64,000 bases of DNA from Chimonanthus salicifolius (taxonomy: Eukaryota; Streptophyta; Magnoliopsida; Laurales; Calycanthaceae): assembly GCA_013350335.1 (NCBI GenBank), contig CM023534.1, positions 3,534,001-3,598,000 on the forward strand, written 5' to 3'. The notes beneath the pieces were generated by a model. That model worked only from the letters and a program-made list of their open reading frames with translations, searched no databases and was not told where the DNA came from. A program made the position numbers and the translations under genes. Below, piece after piece: positions 50,795 through 62,850 of this stretch. Position 1 is the first letter of the stretch, and every line of letters starts with the position of its first letter.

Positions 50795-51250
50795 TCATTC
50801 TATCAAATGTACAGAAACCAGCGAATTAGAGACACCCGATTCTTCAATTGTCAACCTGCTCTGATAATCCAAGTATTTTATTGCCTCAGGAATTGCCAAA
50901 AGCAACTGAAACCCACATCCAAATTCCTTTTCTCCATTCAACAAACCTCTGCAGAAAGGCCACAGAACTTGTATGGGATCCGAATTGAGAAATTCCCTTT
51001 GACACCTCTGCCCGTTTGGAAGGCGCAAGGCAACTCTGCAAATACCATCATTCTTGTATTTGGGTCCTCCATCAGAAGAAGCGCAGATATTGAGACGACC
51101 CAATTCCTCATCGATTAGGCTTTCATTCCTCAAATCCTCATTACAGAAGTACAACTTTTGCCTCTTAAGAGGAGGCCTCAGATGTGGGTCGTCTTCAGTA
51201 AACGTTGTCGTTGATACTGATAAGGGATGATATCTTCTTCGATTTTCCAT
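50795..51250 (-). CDS. Small UBX (ubiquitin-like) domain protein
   Basis: Intronless, 151 aa. The N-terminal half (1-65) is low-complexity and charged, with PPLKRQKLYF as a possible basic nuclear signal. Residues about 70-150 form a ubiquitin-like UBX fold: CRVALRLPNGQRCQREFLNS, DPIQVLWPFC, FQLLLAIPEAIKYLD, and a final strand NSLVSVHL. UBX domains usually bind the CDC48/p97 ATPase; the usual FPR loop is replaced by AIPE here, so p97 binding may be weak. Start set at MENRRRYHPL (51250): the frame is open for 61 more codons upstream, but these encode hydrophobic/random sequence with no family similarity. Resembles small plant UBX-like proteins of about 150 aa. Confidence 0.8.
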   Translation of the reverse strand: MENRRRYHPLSVSTTTFTEDDPHLRPPLKRQKLYFCNEDLRNESLIDEELGRLNICASSDGGPKYKNDGICRVALRLPNGQRCQREFLNSDPIQVLWPFCRGLLNGEKEFGCGFQLLLAIPEAIKYLDYQSRLTIEESGVSNSLVSVHLIE

Positions 51251-52884
51251 CTCTCTTTTGCAGTAGCTTCTCAAGAGGGGAAAGATATCGATGAGGAATT
51301 CAAAGATGGGAGAAATCAGAATAAGAAAAGAAAATAACCGATCCGATTTTTTTTTAATGTAATTATCTGAATTTAGAAAGTCGGTCGGCAAGTCAAACTC
51401 GAGTGGCGTCTCCGGTTGAAAAAGGAATTTCAATATTGTTTTTACTCAATACATTTTTAAAACAAATAAAATTTTAAATAAAAAATAAATCTAAGAGGTT
51501 TATACAGGTGACTTTTTTAAATAGATCATTATTAGTGCCACTTGAGCATAATATAGATAAATGATAATTAAGATGAAATTTATAGAGCAATGAAAGAATA
51601 GATATGATTATTGAATAAAGAAATAAAATTTATAAAAATGACATAAGAGAAAATTATTAGTATAATTAAATCTTGATCTTTAATTCATTTATAGAGTGGA
51701 TAATACATTTTATAAGGTAAAAAATATAGTGAATAATTCTTTTTAGAATGGAAAGTGCACTTTGAATAGAATTATAGAGTGGTTAATGTATTTTTAAAGT
51801 GGAGAATGTAGTAAATAAATTGGTTTTAAAATAGAGAGCATAGTTTTGCTCAATCTCTTTAATTGTATTTATTTATTTATTTCTTTTAAGAATATTTCTC
51901 TTAATAATATCTAAACAATCCGAACTGATACCACTAAGGTTGTGAATCATTTAATTAAGTCAAAAATCAGATTAACAATATTTTTTTAACCATTTGATGC
52001 AATACGATCATTTTAAATATTAAATCAATAAAAAATCATTATTTTTAATTTACAAATTCGAACCTAATTTCTATCATTGGACCAGAGAGACCTCACCGGT
52101 TTGGAGTCCACTGTACAATTCGTTAAACCCTTATTCAGTGATAGATTCGTAGTTAAAAATTATAATGAGCCTGGATCTATACCAATGTCAGTCTATTGAT
52201 ATTAGGGAAATTTTAAAAGTACCGCCAATAATTTAATTTAATATGGAAAAAGATTTTTATGTTAAAAAATTCAATCTTTTTGTGATTTTTTTGATAGAAG
52301 TTTTCTTTATTCCAATTTAACACATGTTTTACAATTTCAATATCATTTTTAAAATTAAAGTTGAAAATAATTGGTGAATTGAAAAGAATTGGACCAATCT
52401 AAAATTAAAAAAAAAAAGACTAAAAAATCTATGATACTTAAGATGATCATCAAATAAATCTTGACAATTTATTTATCAAATAGTTAAAGATATAATTAGA
52501 TTGTAATCCAATTGATTATTAAGCTCAAATCCCATTGCCCATTTTCCAACAGCTATGTCAAAAACTTAGAAACAGATTTTTGTCTTCATCAAAGTCTAAA
52601 CACCCTGCAATTAGTTTCATTTCAGTAAATTCTTAGTTTTTCTTTCCTGTGTGAAAAAAAAAACATATAAAGAGCTCTAGAACGTGTTTGGATGGAGAGA
52701 ATTGGAGAGACTTATTCGAGAGAAGTCCAATTTATCCTATAGATCTATTCTCCAAGGGAGAGTGGGACACTCAAATATTGAATCTTCGCCTTTGCTAGAA
52801 GAAGATGATGGTCTCACCTTTGTAGTAGAACACCATGTTCTTTAAGACAAAGGAAGATGGATAAAGTTCTCCTGTGCTGGAAGG

Positions 52885-53160
52885 ACTTGGGGGTAGGCAC
52901 TGGGCACTACCCATAGTGGTTTAACCATTTTGGAGCGGGAAGCGCCTCCATAACATATGGTATCAAAGTCATCTCGGGAGCACTATCGTGTGCGTATTAA
53001 GGCACTGCAGCAGATATCCCCTTGACGTGTGGACCATACACAAAAGAGGTGTGGATCCCGAGGGTGCCAAGAATTGGACAGGAGAGCTTGTCAGGCGTGT
53101 GTTGAATCCCATCCATAGTGGTTAACCATTTTGGGATGGAAAACACCTTTTTAACACTAG
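52885..53160 (+). mobile_element. Possible small TRIM remnant
   Basis: Two diverged direct repeats (about 52885-52955 and 53080-53156) share ccatagtgg-ttaaccatttt and end -taaca. Directly after the first comes ta-tggtatcaaagtc (52958-52970), close to the initiator tRNA-Met primer site TGGTATCAGAGC. Arms are short and outer ends unclear. Confidence 0.4.
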
Positions 53161-53643
53161 GCACTTGCAGTAAGTGATCACCCATGCTAAATTTGGTTTG
53201 TAATTAACCCTCTAATGGCATTATTAAAAATATGTTAGATTGATTCTTCCTTTATCTAATAAAGTCTAATTATCTGAGTAAAAATCAAAATAAGGCAAGC
53301 AAGTGTCGATGGTGGTGAACACTTTCATTTTCTGTATCCATAGCAAAGACGTAACATCAGTATCATGGGCTTCCGATGTAGGATATATTTGAGGAATCTC
53401 CAACAAAGTCTACGGCACATTGCCACAAATAACTGATATAATGGTCCATTTACACAGTTTTTGTGCACCACAAGAACTAAGCAATCAACAATAACAGCCT
53501 AGAATTGGGCAAACAATTCTGCAGATCTTGGCATGAATTCGAGTCTGATGTGCAGATTTAGATTCTGATCTACTATCCAAATTTGGTAATGGGCCTGGAT
53601 TTGGAACCTGGAATTTGAGAAGCCTGGTTACTAAATACAAATT

Positions 53644-53715
53644 GCATTTTTTTTTAAACCAAGGTGTCCAGGCGTCACACCTGACTAATCTCCGAAGCAT
53701 GTGTAAATCTCTCAA
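53644..53715 (-). mobile_element. Truncated SINE 3' end
   Basis: The - strand reads cacatgcttcggagattagt, cagg, tgtgacgcctggacacctt, then a long A-run: the shared SINE 3' module in good condition. Confidence 0.65.
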
Positions 53716-54048
53716 TCCTGCCGCGCAAGATACAAAATTACCGCAAATAAATGCGGGTTTTGACCGAGAGTTGAATACAAATCGTATTTAGACTCAGACA
53801 AGGCACATTTAAATTTGGATTCAGACACGAGCCTTGAATTTGATCCATATTCATTTTGGATTGTAAAACTCAGTAAATTGGCTTTGAAGTTAGAATTATT
53901 TCATTCCAAACAGTGTAGGATCTTGTCTTAGACTCACTCAATTTGAATTCAGATCTCAATTCAATCACTGCAAAAACTATGGATCTGGATCCAGAGCCAT
54001 GTATAGTTGCAGACATCTAACATAAAAGCCAACAAAGGAACATACGTC

Positions 54049-54279
54049 TAAGGGGTCTTTTGATTTACATGAATTCATCGAAATGCAGTTACATGTATTT
54101 CCTTGTATTATAGGGAAATTGATTTACATTGAATTCTCGTTAAAAATGCCATTTCCTAGATATGCTGAAATGTTGTCCAGACGTTTGAGTTAAATTTTCG
54201 TGCAAATGGTCTACTTTTTGCTCATTTCTGAGAATTCCCTGTATTTCCATTGTATTCCGTGAAGCCAAACACCCCCTAA
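54049..54279. mobile_element. Tourist-like (PIF/Harbinger) MITE with TAA target duplication
   Basis: The element 54052-54276 (225 bp) begins GGGGTCTTTTG and ends CCAAACACCCCC, inverted relatives of the Tourist GGGGGTGTTTGG terminus. Both ends are flanked by TAA (54049-54051 and 54277-54279), the PIF/Harbinger target duplication. Non-coding, deep inside is AT-rich. Confidence 0.8.
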
Positions 54280-54633
54280 GAGTAGGGATTTTGCAACTCC
54301 AGAGGGTGACTCACTGGATACCACTTGACTTAATTGGATGCTGAGTCAAACAGTCAACAAGTTAATACCCATTTTCCTCACACAACTCATTTGGAACTCG
54401 AATCTGCATCCAAATTTTGGGTCTTTAAACTACTGAAAATCCCATCATTCATTAAAAACTAAAATGCATAAAAGAGTACAAGTACAATGAACTTCAAGAC
54501 CTGAAAACACAGGATATTAACCAGCTAGACTTGATAGAATCCCAGTCTCATCAACCCAATACTGATCTAATCCTAATTATTGCCAACAAATTGAAAGAAA
54601 CACAAACCAGAGTAGCTTGTAAATTGTTAAATA

Positions 54634-54936
54634 CTAACTCCTACAGTACTGATTCTTGCGGCAGCCCCTGGTATAAGCTTGTCCTCGCTGTGGATTATCA
54701 CCCGAGCCAAACTTGTTTGGATTCAGACTGTCGTAACCGATTCTTGCCTGTTGGAGAAACCTCCTAGCTATTTCAGATATCATCAGCTCTTCTCTATCCC
54801 AAAAGCATTCTGCAATGGACCCATTACATGGAATTTGCAGATTTCTCTCCAACTTTTCACAGCCACATCTAGAGACTCCATTGCCAAGAGTTACGGCAAC
54901 TAGTGCTAGAATAAAGACGAGGGCTCTCCTCGTCAT
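54634..54936 (-). CDS. RALF-like secreted peptide, two-cysteine type
   Basis: Intronless, 100 aa. The start at MTRRALVFILALVAVTLGNG gives a signal peptide (about 1-20), so upstream in-frame codons (to 55008) were rejected. The propeptide has CNGSIAEC (37-44) and an acidic stretch, then SEIARRFLQQ with the RRxL site (58-61) where subtilase processing occurs in RALFs. The mature peptide has IGYDSL where RALFs have YISY, and ends QAYTRGCRKNQYCRS, matching the conserved Y-x-RGC-x5-C-R end. Only two cysteines (C92, C98) remain of the usual four; the first pair is absent. RALFs act outside the cell on CrRLK1L receptors with LLG co-receptors; loss of YISY suggests altered binding (inference). Confidence 0.88.
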   Translation of the reverse strand: MTRRALVFILALVAVTLGNGVSRCGCEKLERNLQIPCNGSIAECFWDREELMISEIARRFLQQARIGYDSLNPNKFGSGDNPQRGQAYTRGCRKNQYCRS

Positions 54937-57922
54937 AATGCTTACTGCTTTTCTTTCTCTGCTAAGAACAAAAACTCTCTGGCTGGGACCTTGAGCAAGG
55001 CCAAGCAAAGACTTACAGAGTTATATAGCAAGGTTAAAAAAAAAAGGAAAAATCCATGAGGCATGTGAGTGCTTGCCTGTCTCTCTCTCTTTTTGAGGGC
55101 AAAATTCTTGTGACATGAGATCGACAAGCCATCTAACAACTTTTCCTTTCTCCTTTTGAAAAAATGCTCAATGTTTCCATGGGTTCTTAATAAATGAAAA
55201 GATTAGTATTTTGGTTATCCTTATTCTTAAAACTCAATAGCCTTGAGAGGAAGGGAATCTTGGATTTCCTATCTCGATCCATCTTTTGTTTGACCCTTTT
55301 GATTTTGGAATTTTAGGATTTTTTTAGAAAGGGTGGTTCCTACTTCCTACTTCACTTCTGAGATAATGAACTGATTTTTAAAAAAATATGTATTTAATTT
55401 TGATTTATGTTATCTAAAAAATGCTATAAAATATAATCTTATGTTGGATGGCAAAAATATGACATTTTTATTATTTGCAACAAAATTTTATTTTCGTTAA
55501 AAATAAAATAAAAAAGTCTTATTTTGACAAGTGAAGAAAATATCCCTCTTTATTTTTTTGTTATGATTGTTATGGGATATCTTCACTCTATATTAGAGAT
55601 GAGATTGATACCTATAGCTACACTAAGTCACCCATGAGCCTTGTATATTAAGGTAAGTTGGTAAAAATAATTGATCCATGATCGAACTACCAAAAGTGGA
55701 TTCATCTAATTCATTTTAACTCTAAATTTTTTAATATCAAAAGTAAATAATTGAAAAATATTTATCTTTAATACTCCAACAAAACCATCCAAAATAGAGC
55801 CTGCCATATATCCTGGCTGTTGATTTCTACCAACAAGGCCAACTGTTGTAAGGTGACTTACAAGCCAAGATGTTCTTCGGTATTTCTATGGGTCCCAAAG
55901 TGCAGCTATTCTTAACATGTGACAATCGATTTCTATTTAGTTAATTCCAATATAAGAAAATAAAAAATATTTTCTTATTTTTTGAAAAGCAAAATATTAA
56001 AATATAAAAGAATCTTTAGTCAAATTGCCAACATCTCACAATGTCACGTAATTGCCATACAGCTAATTCAAAAATAGGGGACACCTCATTGTAAGACTTG
56101 TTCGTCTTCACACAAGAAGCATGAATCATATTGTTCTTCAATACATACAGCACGTCAAACTTCACATGGTGCCACTAATATTTATGTGAATGGATTAAGT
56201 GAAAAAAACTTTTTTAAATTGGGTGTTTATGAAAAATAACATTAATCATATAAGCAAATTCTTACATTTTAAGGTTGGGTGAGATTTTCTAGGACCTAGT
56301 TGAAAAAATTGTCCCACATGAGTGAAAGATCCCCTAGGCTCTAGCACTTTTGACTTAGACGGCCCCATTGACTTTGACTTTGACTTGTACAGTTCATTAA
56401 TTTAATCCCAGGATTTTTCACCGACAAACAAATTAAAATTTTGAATTCTTAAAAATATGACTTCAATTATTCAATTCAAGCAACTTTTGACTTAGACAGC
56501 CCAATTGACTCCAGTTAAACTCCTCAAATTTTTGTTTGAAGCTCAAGGGGGAGAGAGAGAGGACACAAATATCACCCTAATTTAGAACTAGAACATCGGG
56601 AACACTTGTAAATGTGTCATGCGCTTTGATCGACTAATTCTGTGTGAACCTTAATGTTTTATTAGCCTCCATCTTGTCATATTGTATTAAATGATTAAGT
56701 ATAAACATTATATTACTATCGTATCGGCCGATATTCGATATATATCGACGAGATATATCACCGATATCAACCGATATTGGTGGTTTGATAAATATATATA
56801 TATATATATAGGAGAGAGAAATTTATTAGCCGAGATTTTAATCCCTGTTTCAAACGCATGATTATAAGCCCCAGGGTTCATAGAAAGAATCTAACCATTC
56901 TTAGAAAAAGACTGTCCATGCAATTATATTATTCTTTAAACATTTACATGCACCATTGAACACACAACCTTCCACTCTACATGCAAAACAAAATGAACTC
57001 ACAAAATAAAATCTGAAAATCCCCAAGAATATAGAGTTTATCTAGTTTCTTTTCACTTGAATCCCAGCTTACACCAACATATCCATGTAAGCAACAGCAA
57101 TATAAAAAGGCCTGTACTATGGCCACCACGCCAAGGTATCAAGGCCTACCCCATCTTATGATTTGGAGCTTGACTCAGTTTGTGAGCAAGCAATCTTACC
57201 TACTTGCAAAACAATTAGTAATAAAATAAATAAATCCTAACCACGTAAAGAAAAACTAAATGGTAATATCATCAAGACGTGCATCGTAAAACTTCCTTCT
57301 AAAATTTCAATAGTCATCAATAAGTGGTAGAGATGGAAAGTTTGACAGTATTATCATTAGATTCTTGTATGCGATCATTTCTCCACAACAGATTTTGCCA
57401 TCCATTTTAAGGTTTTCTCCTCGAGCTATGATCCATCTGACAAAATATTACTCCCTCTGCACTAATTTAATTGTCTAATATGCATTTTGAAACTGTCCCA
57501 AAATAATTGCCTGATATCTCATTTTAATTCTCTCTCTCTATTATATCTAATCTGATATGCATTTTGAGAACCCTTCCTTAAACAATTCAAATTTTTAAAA
57601 TGGAACGGAGAGAATATTATGATTTTAAGGTTTTCTCTTTGAGCTATGTCTCACCAAAAATAGCAAAATCAAGTCCCTAAACGAGTTATAATTTATTATG
57701 GTTGGTCCTGCCAGTTTAGCAACTTCTTGGCTAGCATTTTTAGCTTGTCCACTTTGTTCCCAGATTACATTTTTGGTTGTTTTTTTAATTTTTTTTATCA
57801 GGCTAAATATCGTGGAGCAATTGGCCATAGTATACAGTCCATTCAAATTACTAAACTGAATAAAGCCAACAAAATTGAAATTTATAGCACAAATAGCTTA
57901 CAAGGTGGAAACCCTTCACAAG
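54937..57922. other. Intergenic region between RALF and the kinase gene
   Basis: RALF promoter at the left, AT-rich sequence, and a second copy of the ATATCGG palindromic repeat (56715-56860). The kinase 3' UTR is at the right end. No exon supported. Confidence 0.55.
56715..56860. repeat. Dispersed palindromic repeat, copy 2, with (TA)n
   Basis: Contains tatcggccgatattcgat, gatatatatcgacgagatat, ccgatatcaaccgatattgg, a (TA) run near 56793-56810 and aaatttattagccgagatt. Same order of landmarks as 28635-28850. Confidence 0.65.
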
Positions 57923-58041
57923 TTACAACCGTAAAATAGTTCTAAGGGTATCACATAGGTTTTGAATTGTCTGCTGTTCATGTGTCGCTTGCAGCTCTTG
58001 AAGTGGCATCTCCTCATAGCAACTGCAACAAATAAAACACG

Positions 58042-58100
<59 letters not shown>

Positions 58101-61100
58101 GCAATAATATCACCATGATGATTATCATCGTCAACATCACCACAACCAGTATGTTCCATATTTGAGGCTGGCCTTCCATTCAATCATTGAAAAACAATAT
58201 TCTCCACTCTACCACCAGTCTCACTCTTCAAGTTCCTTGTAACACTCCGATTATCCATACTAGGCTTGTTTAAGGTCTTCTTTATGATACCAGAACCATC
58301 TTCAATTCATTCTATGATCATTTACTCTTTTGACTCAACCTTTAGATCACTAATGTGGAGTATGATATAAGAGCAACAATTATAAGAGAAATTGAATAGT
58401 TGAAGAGAACTAGTGGTCTCCATCATAGTTCTCAATTCTTCACAGGCTCTTTCATTTTGCCTCTAGGATGAAACTTTTTGGCATTTCATCCATTGCAGCA
58501 TTCAGCTCAAAAGGACATGATTTTTATTTTTTTTCTGGAATGATGAAAGACATGAATTTTTATTTTTAAAAAAAGATAGAATTCAAAAGCATAAAAATTA
58601 AAAATACAATGGGCAGCCAACATACTATTTAAGAATACACATTGACAACTTATGCATAAGGCTGTTTCAGCTGTGTGGAAGTGTGCAAGGGGCCCACACA
58701 CATGGGTGCAGGTTCAAATAAAAGGTATTTTTCGAAAGATGTATTCTATTGAAAATCAGTCATTGGATATAAGGAGTCATGATTTTCAAGGGTCCAACGA
58801 TTGAAAGTGAAATTGGTGTCAATTTAGGATTGACTTGAATTCAATGTTTAGATGAATTCCAAATGGGTTCAAATTCGATGGAGATCTAATTCACTGGGCG
58901 TGGGTGGGTGGGTGGTAGATGTATGTGAAGGGGGCAAGCAGTGTTAATATGGCCCAGGTAGGCTACATTTGGGCAAAAGAAAATTTTGTCCCTCATGAGA
59001 GATGTCCCTATGGAGAAATAATTTAAAGTTCACACACATAATATATTATATTTTGTGGTCACCTACAAATCTCATCCAATTATGTGGTCCTTTCATTACC
59101 CAGGCCATTCTCCACATCTCATCCTCTGTATCCCATTCACCCTAGAGTTTTTCCCTTTTTCTTTTTGAAAATAAGCAGTACACATATCACTTGAGAGGGG
59201 AAACCTATGACAATTATATTATAAAACAAAGTTCCAAGGCCCACAAGCCCAACCTGTACAAAGAGAACCACTGGAAGTTGCGCACACACAAGCCCTATAA
59301 GCCCACAACTTGGCTAAGTAGGAGACATGTTGGCAAAAAGGAAACAATTAAAGAGATGAGAGTGAAGCTATGAATGCATCTAGAAGCCCACAAATGGGGA
59401 TATTCAGACCAATGATGAGTGAAGCTGTTGGATTGGGTAAAGAGCATTAAGAGAGAGGGGAGGGGGGAGGGGTGGGGTGGGGGGGTGTGTGTGGTGGGGA
59501 AGGGGGGAGTACATGTCTGGAGTATAGCAGCGATGAAAAACCAAATCTTATTAGTTATTTATATTTATTAATTTGTACAAAGTAAAGACACTGTAATGGT
59601 TAGCTTAAGGTTTAGATAGGGTTGACTTGGGAAGACGACGATTGGAAAGAAGAAATTGCCATTGTGGATTGAGTCGTAAAGGCTCAGATTAAATGTGATA
59701 AGAACGGGCATGTTAGGTTGTGATGAGAAAAAAGAACATGTTTTCTGATAGAGGTTCAATAGAGAAGTAGAACTTAAAAAGGCAACCTCAAATTATATGT
59801 GAATGGTTTCAACAATTACGTTGATTCAAATATTTATTCTGAATCCACAAATCTAATGTTTTGAGATGTACAAAGAACACCTGATACCAAGTGTTGGGTT
59901 CCGATTAATATACCCATATCCATTCCACACTTAGCTTCTTAGCTTTCACATTTTTCTCAAGTTTAGCGTATTTTATTCCTTATCATTATTATTATTATTT
60001 GTGCCACCGCTCTCTGCAACATAACACTTGGAGATGACACAATAAAACACTACAATCCAATAGGCAAAACAAAACACCTTCCTAAAACAGAATCACTAAA
60101 TTTGAGTCAATTCAGCTTACTCTCTTCAGTTCTAGAAATGAAATGATCAACCTTGTGTTAAATTCACAGCCTCTACTACCATAGTTGCAAGAGAAGTATA
60201 AACAATTGAGAATGAAGAGGAACTTACATTTTATGGTAAGCCAAAGCCTGTGCCAGATTTAGTAGTGTTGAACTTGAAGTCAATCTCTGATGCACACTTG
60301 GGGGAAGGGGCATCTGCAATATATTGAACCAAGAAAGACAATAGGATATCAATCAGTAATGACAAAATACATCAACCAATGGCTCTGTAAAACATGAAAC
60401 AGAAGGCAAGTCAAGATGCTAGCAGAACCTCATTTTGTCCCCTTCGCCCCTTTTTAGCTTGCCCATCACCATTAAAAAGCTCCTGGACTGCTTCCAGGGC
60501 AATGCTGCTGTTGTGATTTTGCTCTCTACCCCCAAGCATATTGTCCGACACCAATGCAATAGGAGATATGTCTGTTGCCCTCAAGAATGGTATTGGTAGA
60601 GTATTACCAGCTGCATAGATGGACCAGAGCTACAATGGAGACAGAAAAACAAATAAATAGCCATGAGAAATCAGCTCCCATCATCTTTTTGACAAGGCAA
60701 TCCCAAATTCATATCGTCATATAAAAATATTAAAGTTTCGGTAGCCAAGGTAAGGCTGAGAAAGAGTAAGACTGCTCAGAACTCAGCAGATGGCCTGCTC
60801 TTTTACAGGATTGATACTCAGCCCTGATCCCAACTTGCCGGCCTAATGCAGGCTGAAGACATAATGCCATAGATGAATCTAAATTAACACTTCGGACCAG
60901 CCTCATTAGAAAGTCCTTCAAACCTAAACTAACACACCTAGTAAAATTAAATTTGGATGGGACTAGAACCAACACCTAGTCATGAGGCCCAAGTTCCAGC
61001 ATTTCAGGTCTAAGTGCATGAAGTATAGGGGCTGGCTGAGCCCACTTATGTCTCCTATTGCTAAAATATGGAATAACATGAACACAAATATTACCTTATC

Positions 61101-61751
61101 TTGCAGTGCAAATGCCCTGTGCCTAACAGTTGTGCCCTTCAATGTACCACTTTGACTCTCTAATTGAGAAATGATGTCCACTTTAGGCTTCTTGTCAGGA
61201 GACCCAAGTTTAGAGGGCAATGTTCCTTGGATGCCTTGAACATTTGGACTGAATTCTATCTCTGGATGACTGTTGGCAACAGCATCAGTTGTTTGATCAA
61301 CCCTGGTAGAATGTTTGAATGTAAGAATGTTGAGAGATAAGAGCTTACTGGATGACACTAAGAGAGGACGCCTTTTATCATTGAGCATCTAAATGAGAAT
61401 ACTAGATTACACTAGAAGAGAAGAATACTTTCGGCATGTAAGAGGTTTAGGTGTTTAATAGAATCATTTGAGAAAGCTAGTCCTACAGACACATGGCAGT
61501 AATGGGACAACTGCACAACAATGTTTCAGTTGAGGAAAAGGGGAAAATAAACAAATGTAAGTAGAGCTAGCAAATTAACCTGCACAGGTAACTCAGTTGG
61601 CTTGAGCTTCTAGGATAGATTAGAGGTCTCAGGTTTGACTCCTCCCAGACTTACCTTGATACACAGGGTTTGCAAGTGGATTCGTGTATACGCGGGGATT
61701 ATTCTTGCCTCCAAAAAGGGGTGGGGAACCTCACGATAATCCCCCCAAAAA

Positions 61752-61788
<37 letters not shown>

Positions 61789-62583
61789 TCATAAGATGAA
61801 CAAGCAGCTAACAAAACAGTTGCAATGTCAAAGTATTGGGTTCTCTGTAGTATTAAAACAAAAATGATCTCACCAGGATGATGCCTGGTCAAGTGATGGC
61901 GAGAAATGAGAAGTGAACCATGAAAATTTGCAATAACAGTTCTCTACTAGGCGATGAATTCCACATGTGATCCACATTGATCTTAGAGTGCAGCACCAAT
62001 TGCCACGGTTAGACATTATACACATGGAACTCCTGACATAATTTTTATTCCAACACTTAGTTATTTTATAATGCCCTTCTAAGTTCTAAGTGACATGCTT
62101 CGGTTCATTGAGAACTTATATTCTTTAAAAGTTTTTTTTTTTTTTTTTAACTGTTGGTGACAACTTGAGTTGTATGTCAAACTTCCTCTTTTACAGATTT
62201 CTATGGCAAGGATCGAAACATCTTCATCACATTTAGAAATTTTATATAGTGAACCATTCATTATAACATACTTTTCTATGGGCCCCAGGCATTAGTGCCC
62301 CTTCACCTACTACCCACGTTGCAAAACTCATTTCACTCAGCTGAGTCAGCCAAGTCAACTCACTCGAGTGGAAAATTAAGTAACTTGATCAAAACTCAAT
62401 TGGACACCAATTTTCAATCTAACTTGGACGACTTGCCACGTCATACAAAAACTTGGGTAAGTGACTGACTCAGCTCAATCAAGCCATGTGTGGGCAGGAA
62501 ATGAAAGAGAATTTTAAGACTCTTAACGGCAAACTTGGAAACTTATATAAACACCTAGAAAAACTAATCCCATTGCAAAAAAC

Positions 62584-62614
<31 letters not shown>

Positions 62615-62776
62615 CCCAGCCCAGGTTCTTTGATCTTTCATTCTTTTTCTTCTTTTTCTTTTTCCTGATTCCTCCTCTCCTTCCATTTTTCAATTGTTGC
62701 AGACTTTTTTCCTTCATTAGATATTCTTCTTTCTTCTCCTTTTTCTATTTCTTTGGTTTTTGTTTTCCTTTTTATT

Positions 62777-62850
<74 letters not shown>

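Larger units (their letters stand above)
51251..54633. other. Intergenic region between UBX and RALF genes
   Basis: AT-rich. Contains the UBX promoter, a possible TRIM remnant (52885-53160), a truncated SINE (53644-53715) and a Tourist-like MITE (54052-54276). No supported exon. Confidence 0.55.

Noticed and set aside
51251..51433. 61-codon N-terminal extension of the UBX protein
   Set aside because: Hydrophobic, unlike the family, and a good ATG lies just before the charged N-terminus.
58044..58183. Open frame with a long alternating Ile/Tyr run
   Set aside because: It is the translated (AT)n microsatellite continuing from the last kinase exon across its splice acceptor.
61580..61660. Possible tRNA gene
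   Set aside because: The tRNA-like head continues into a repeat body with a TAA tail; acceptor stem does not close.
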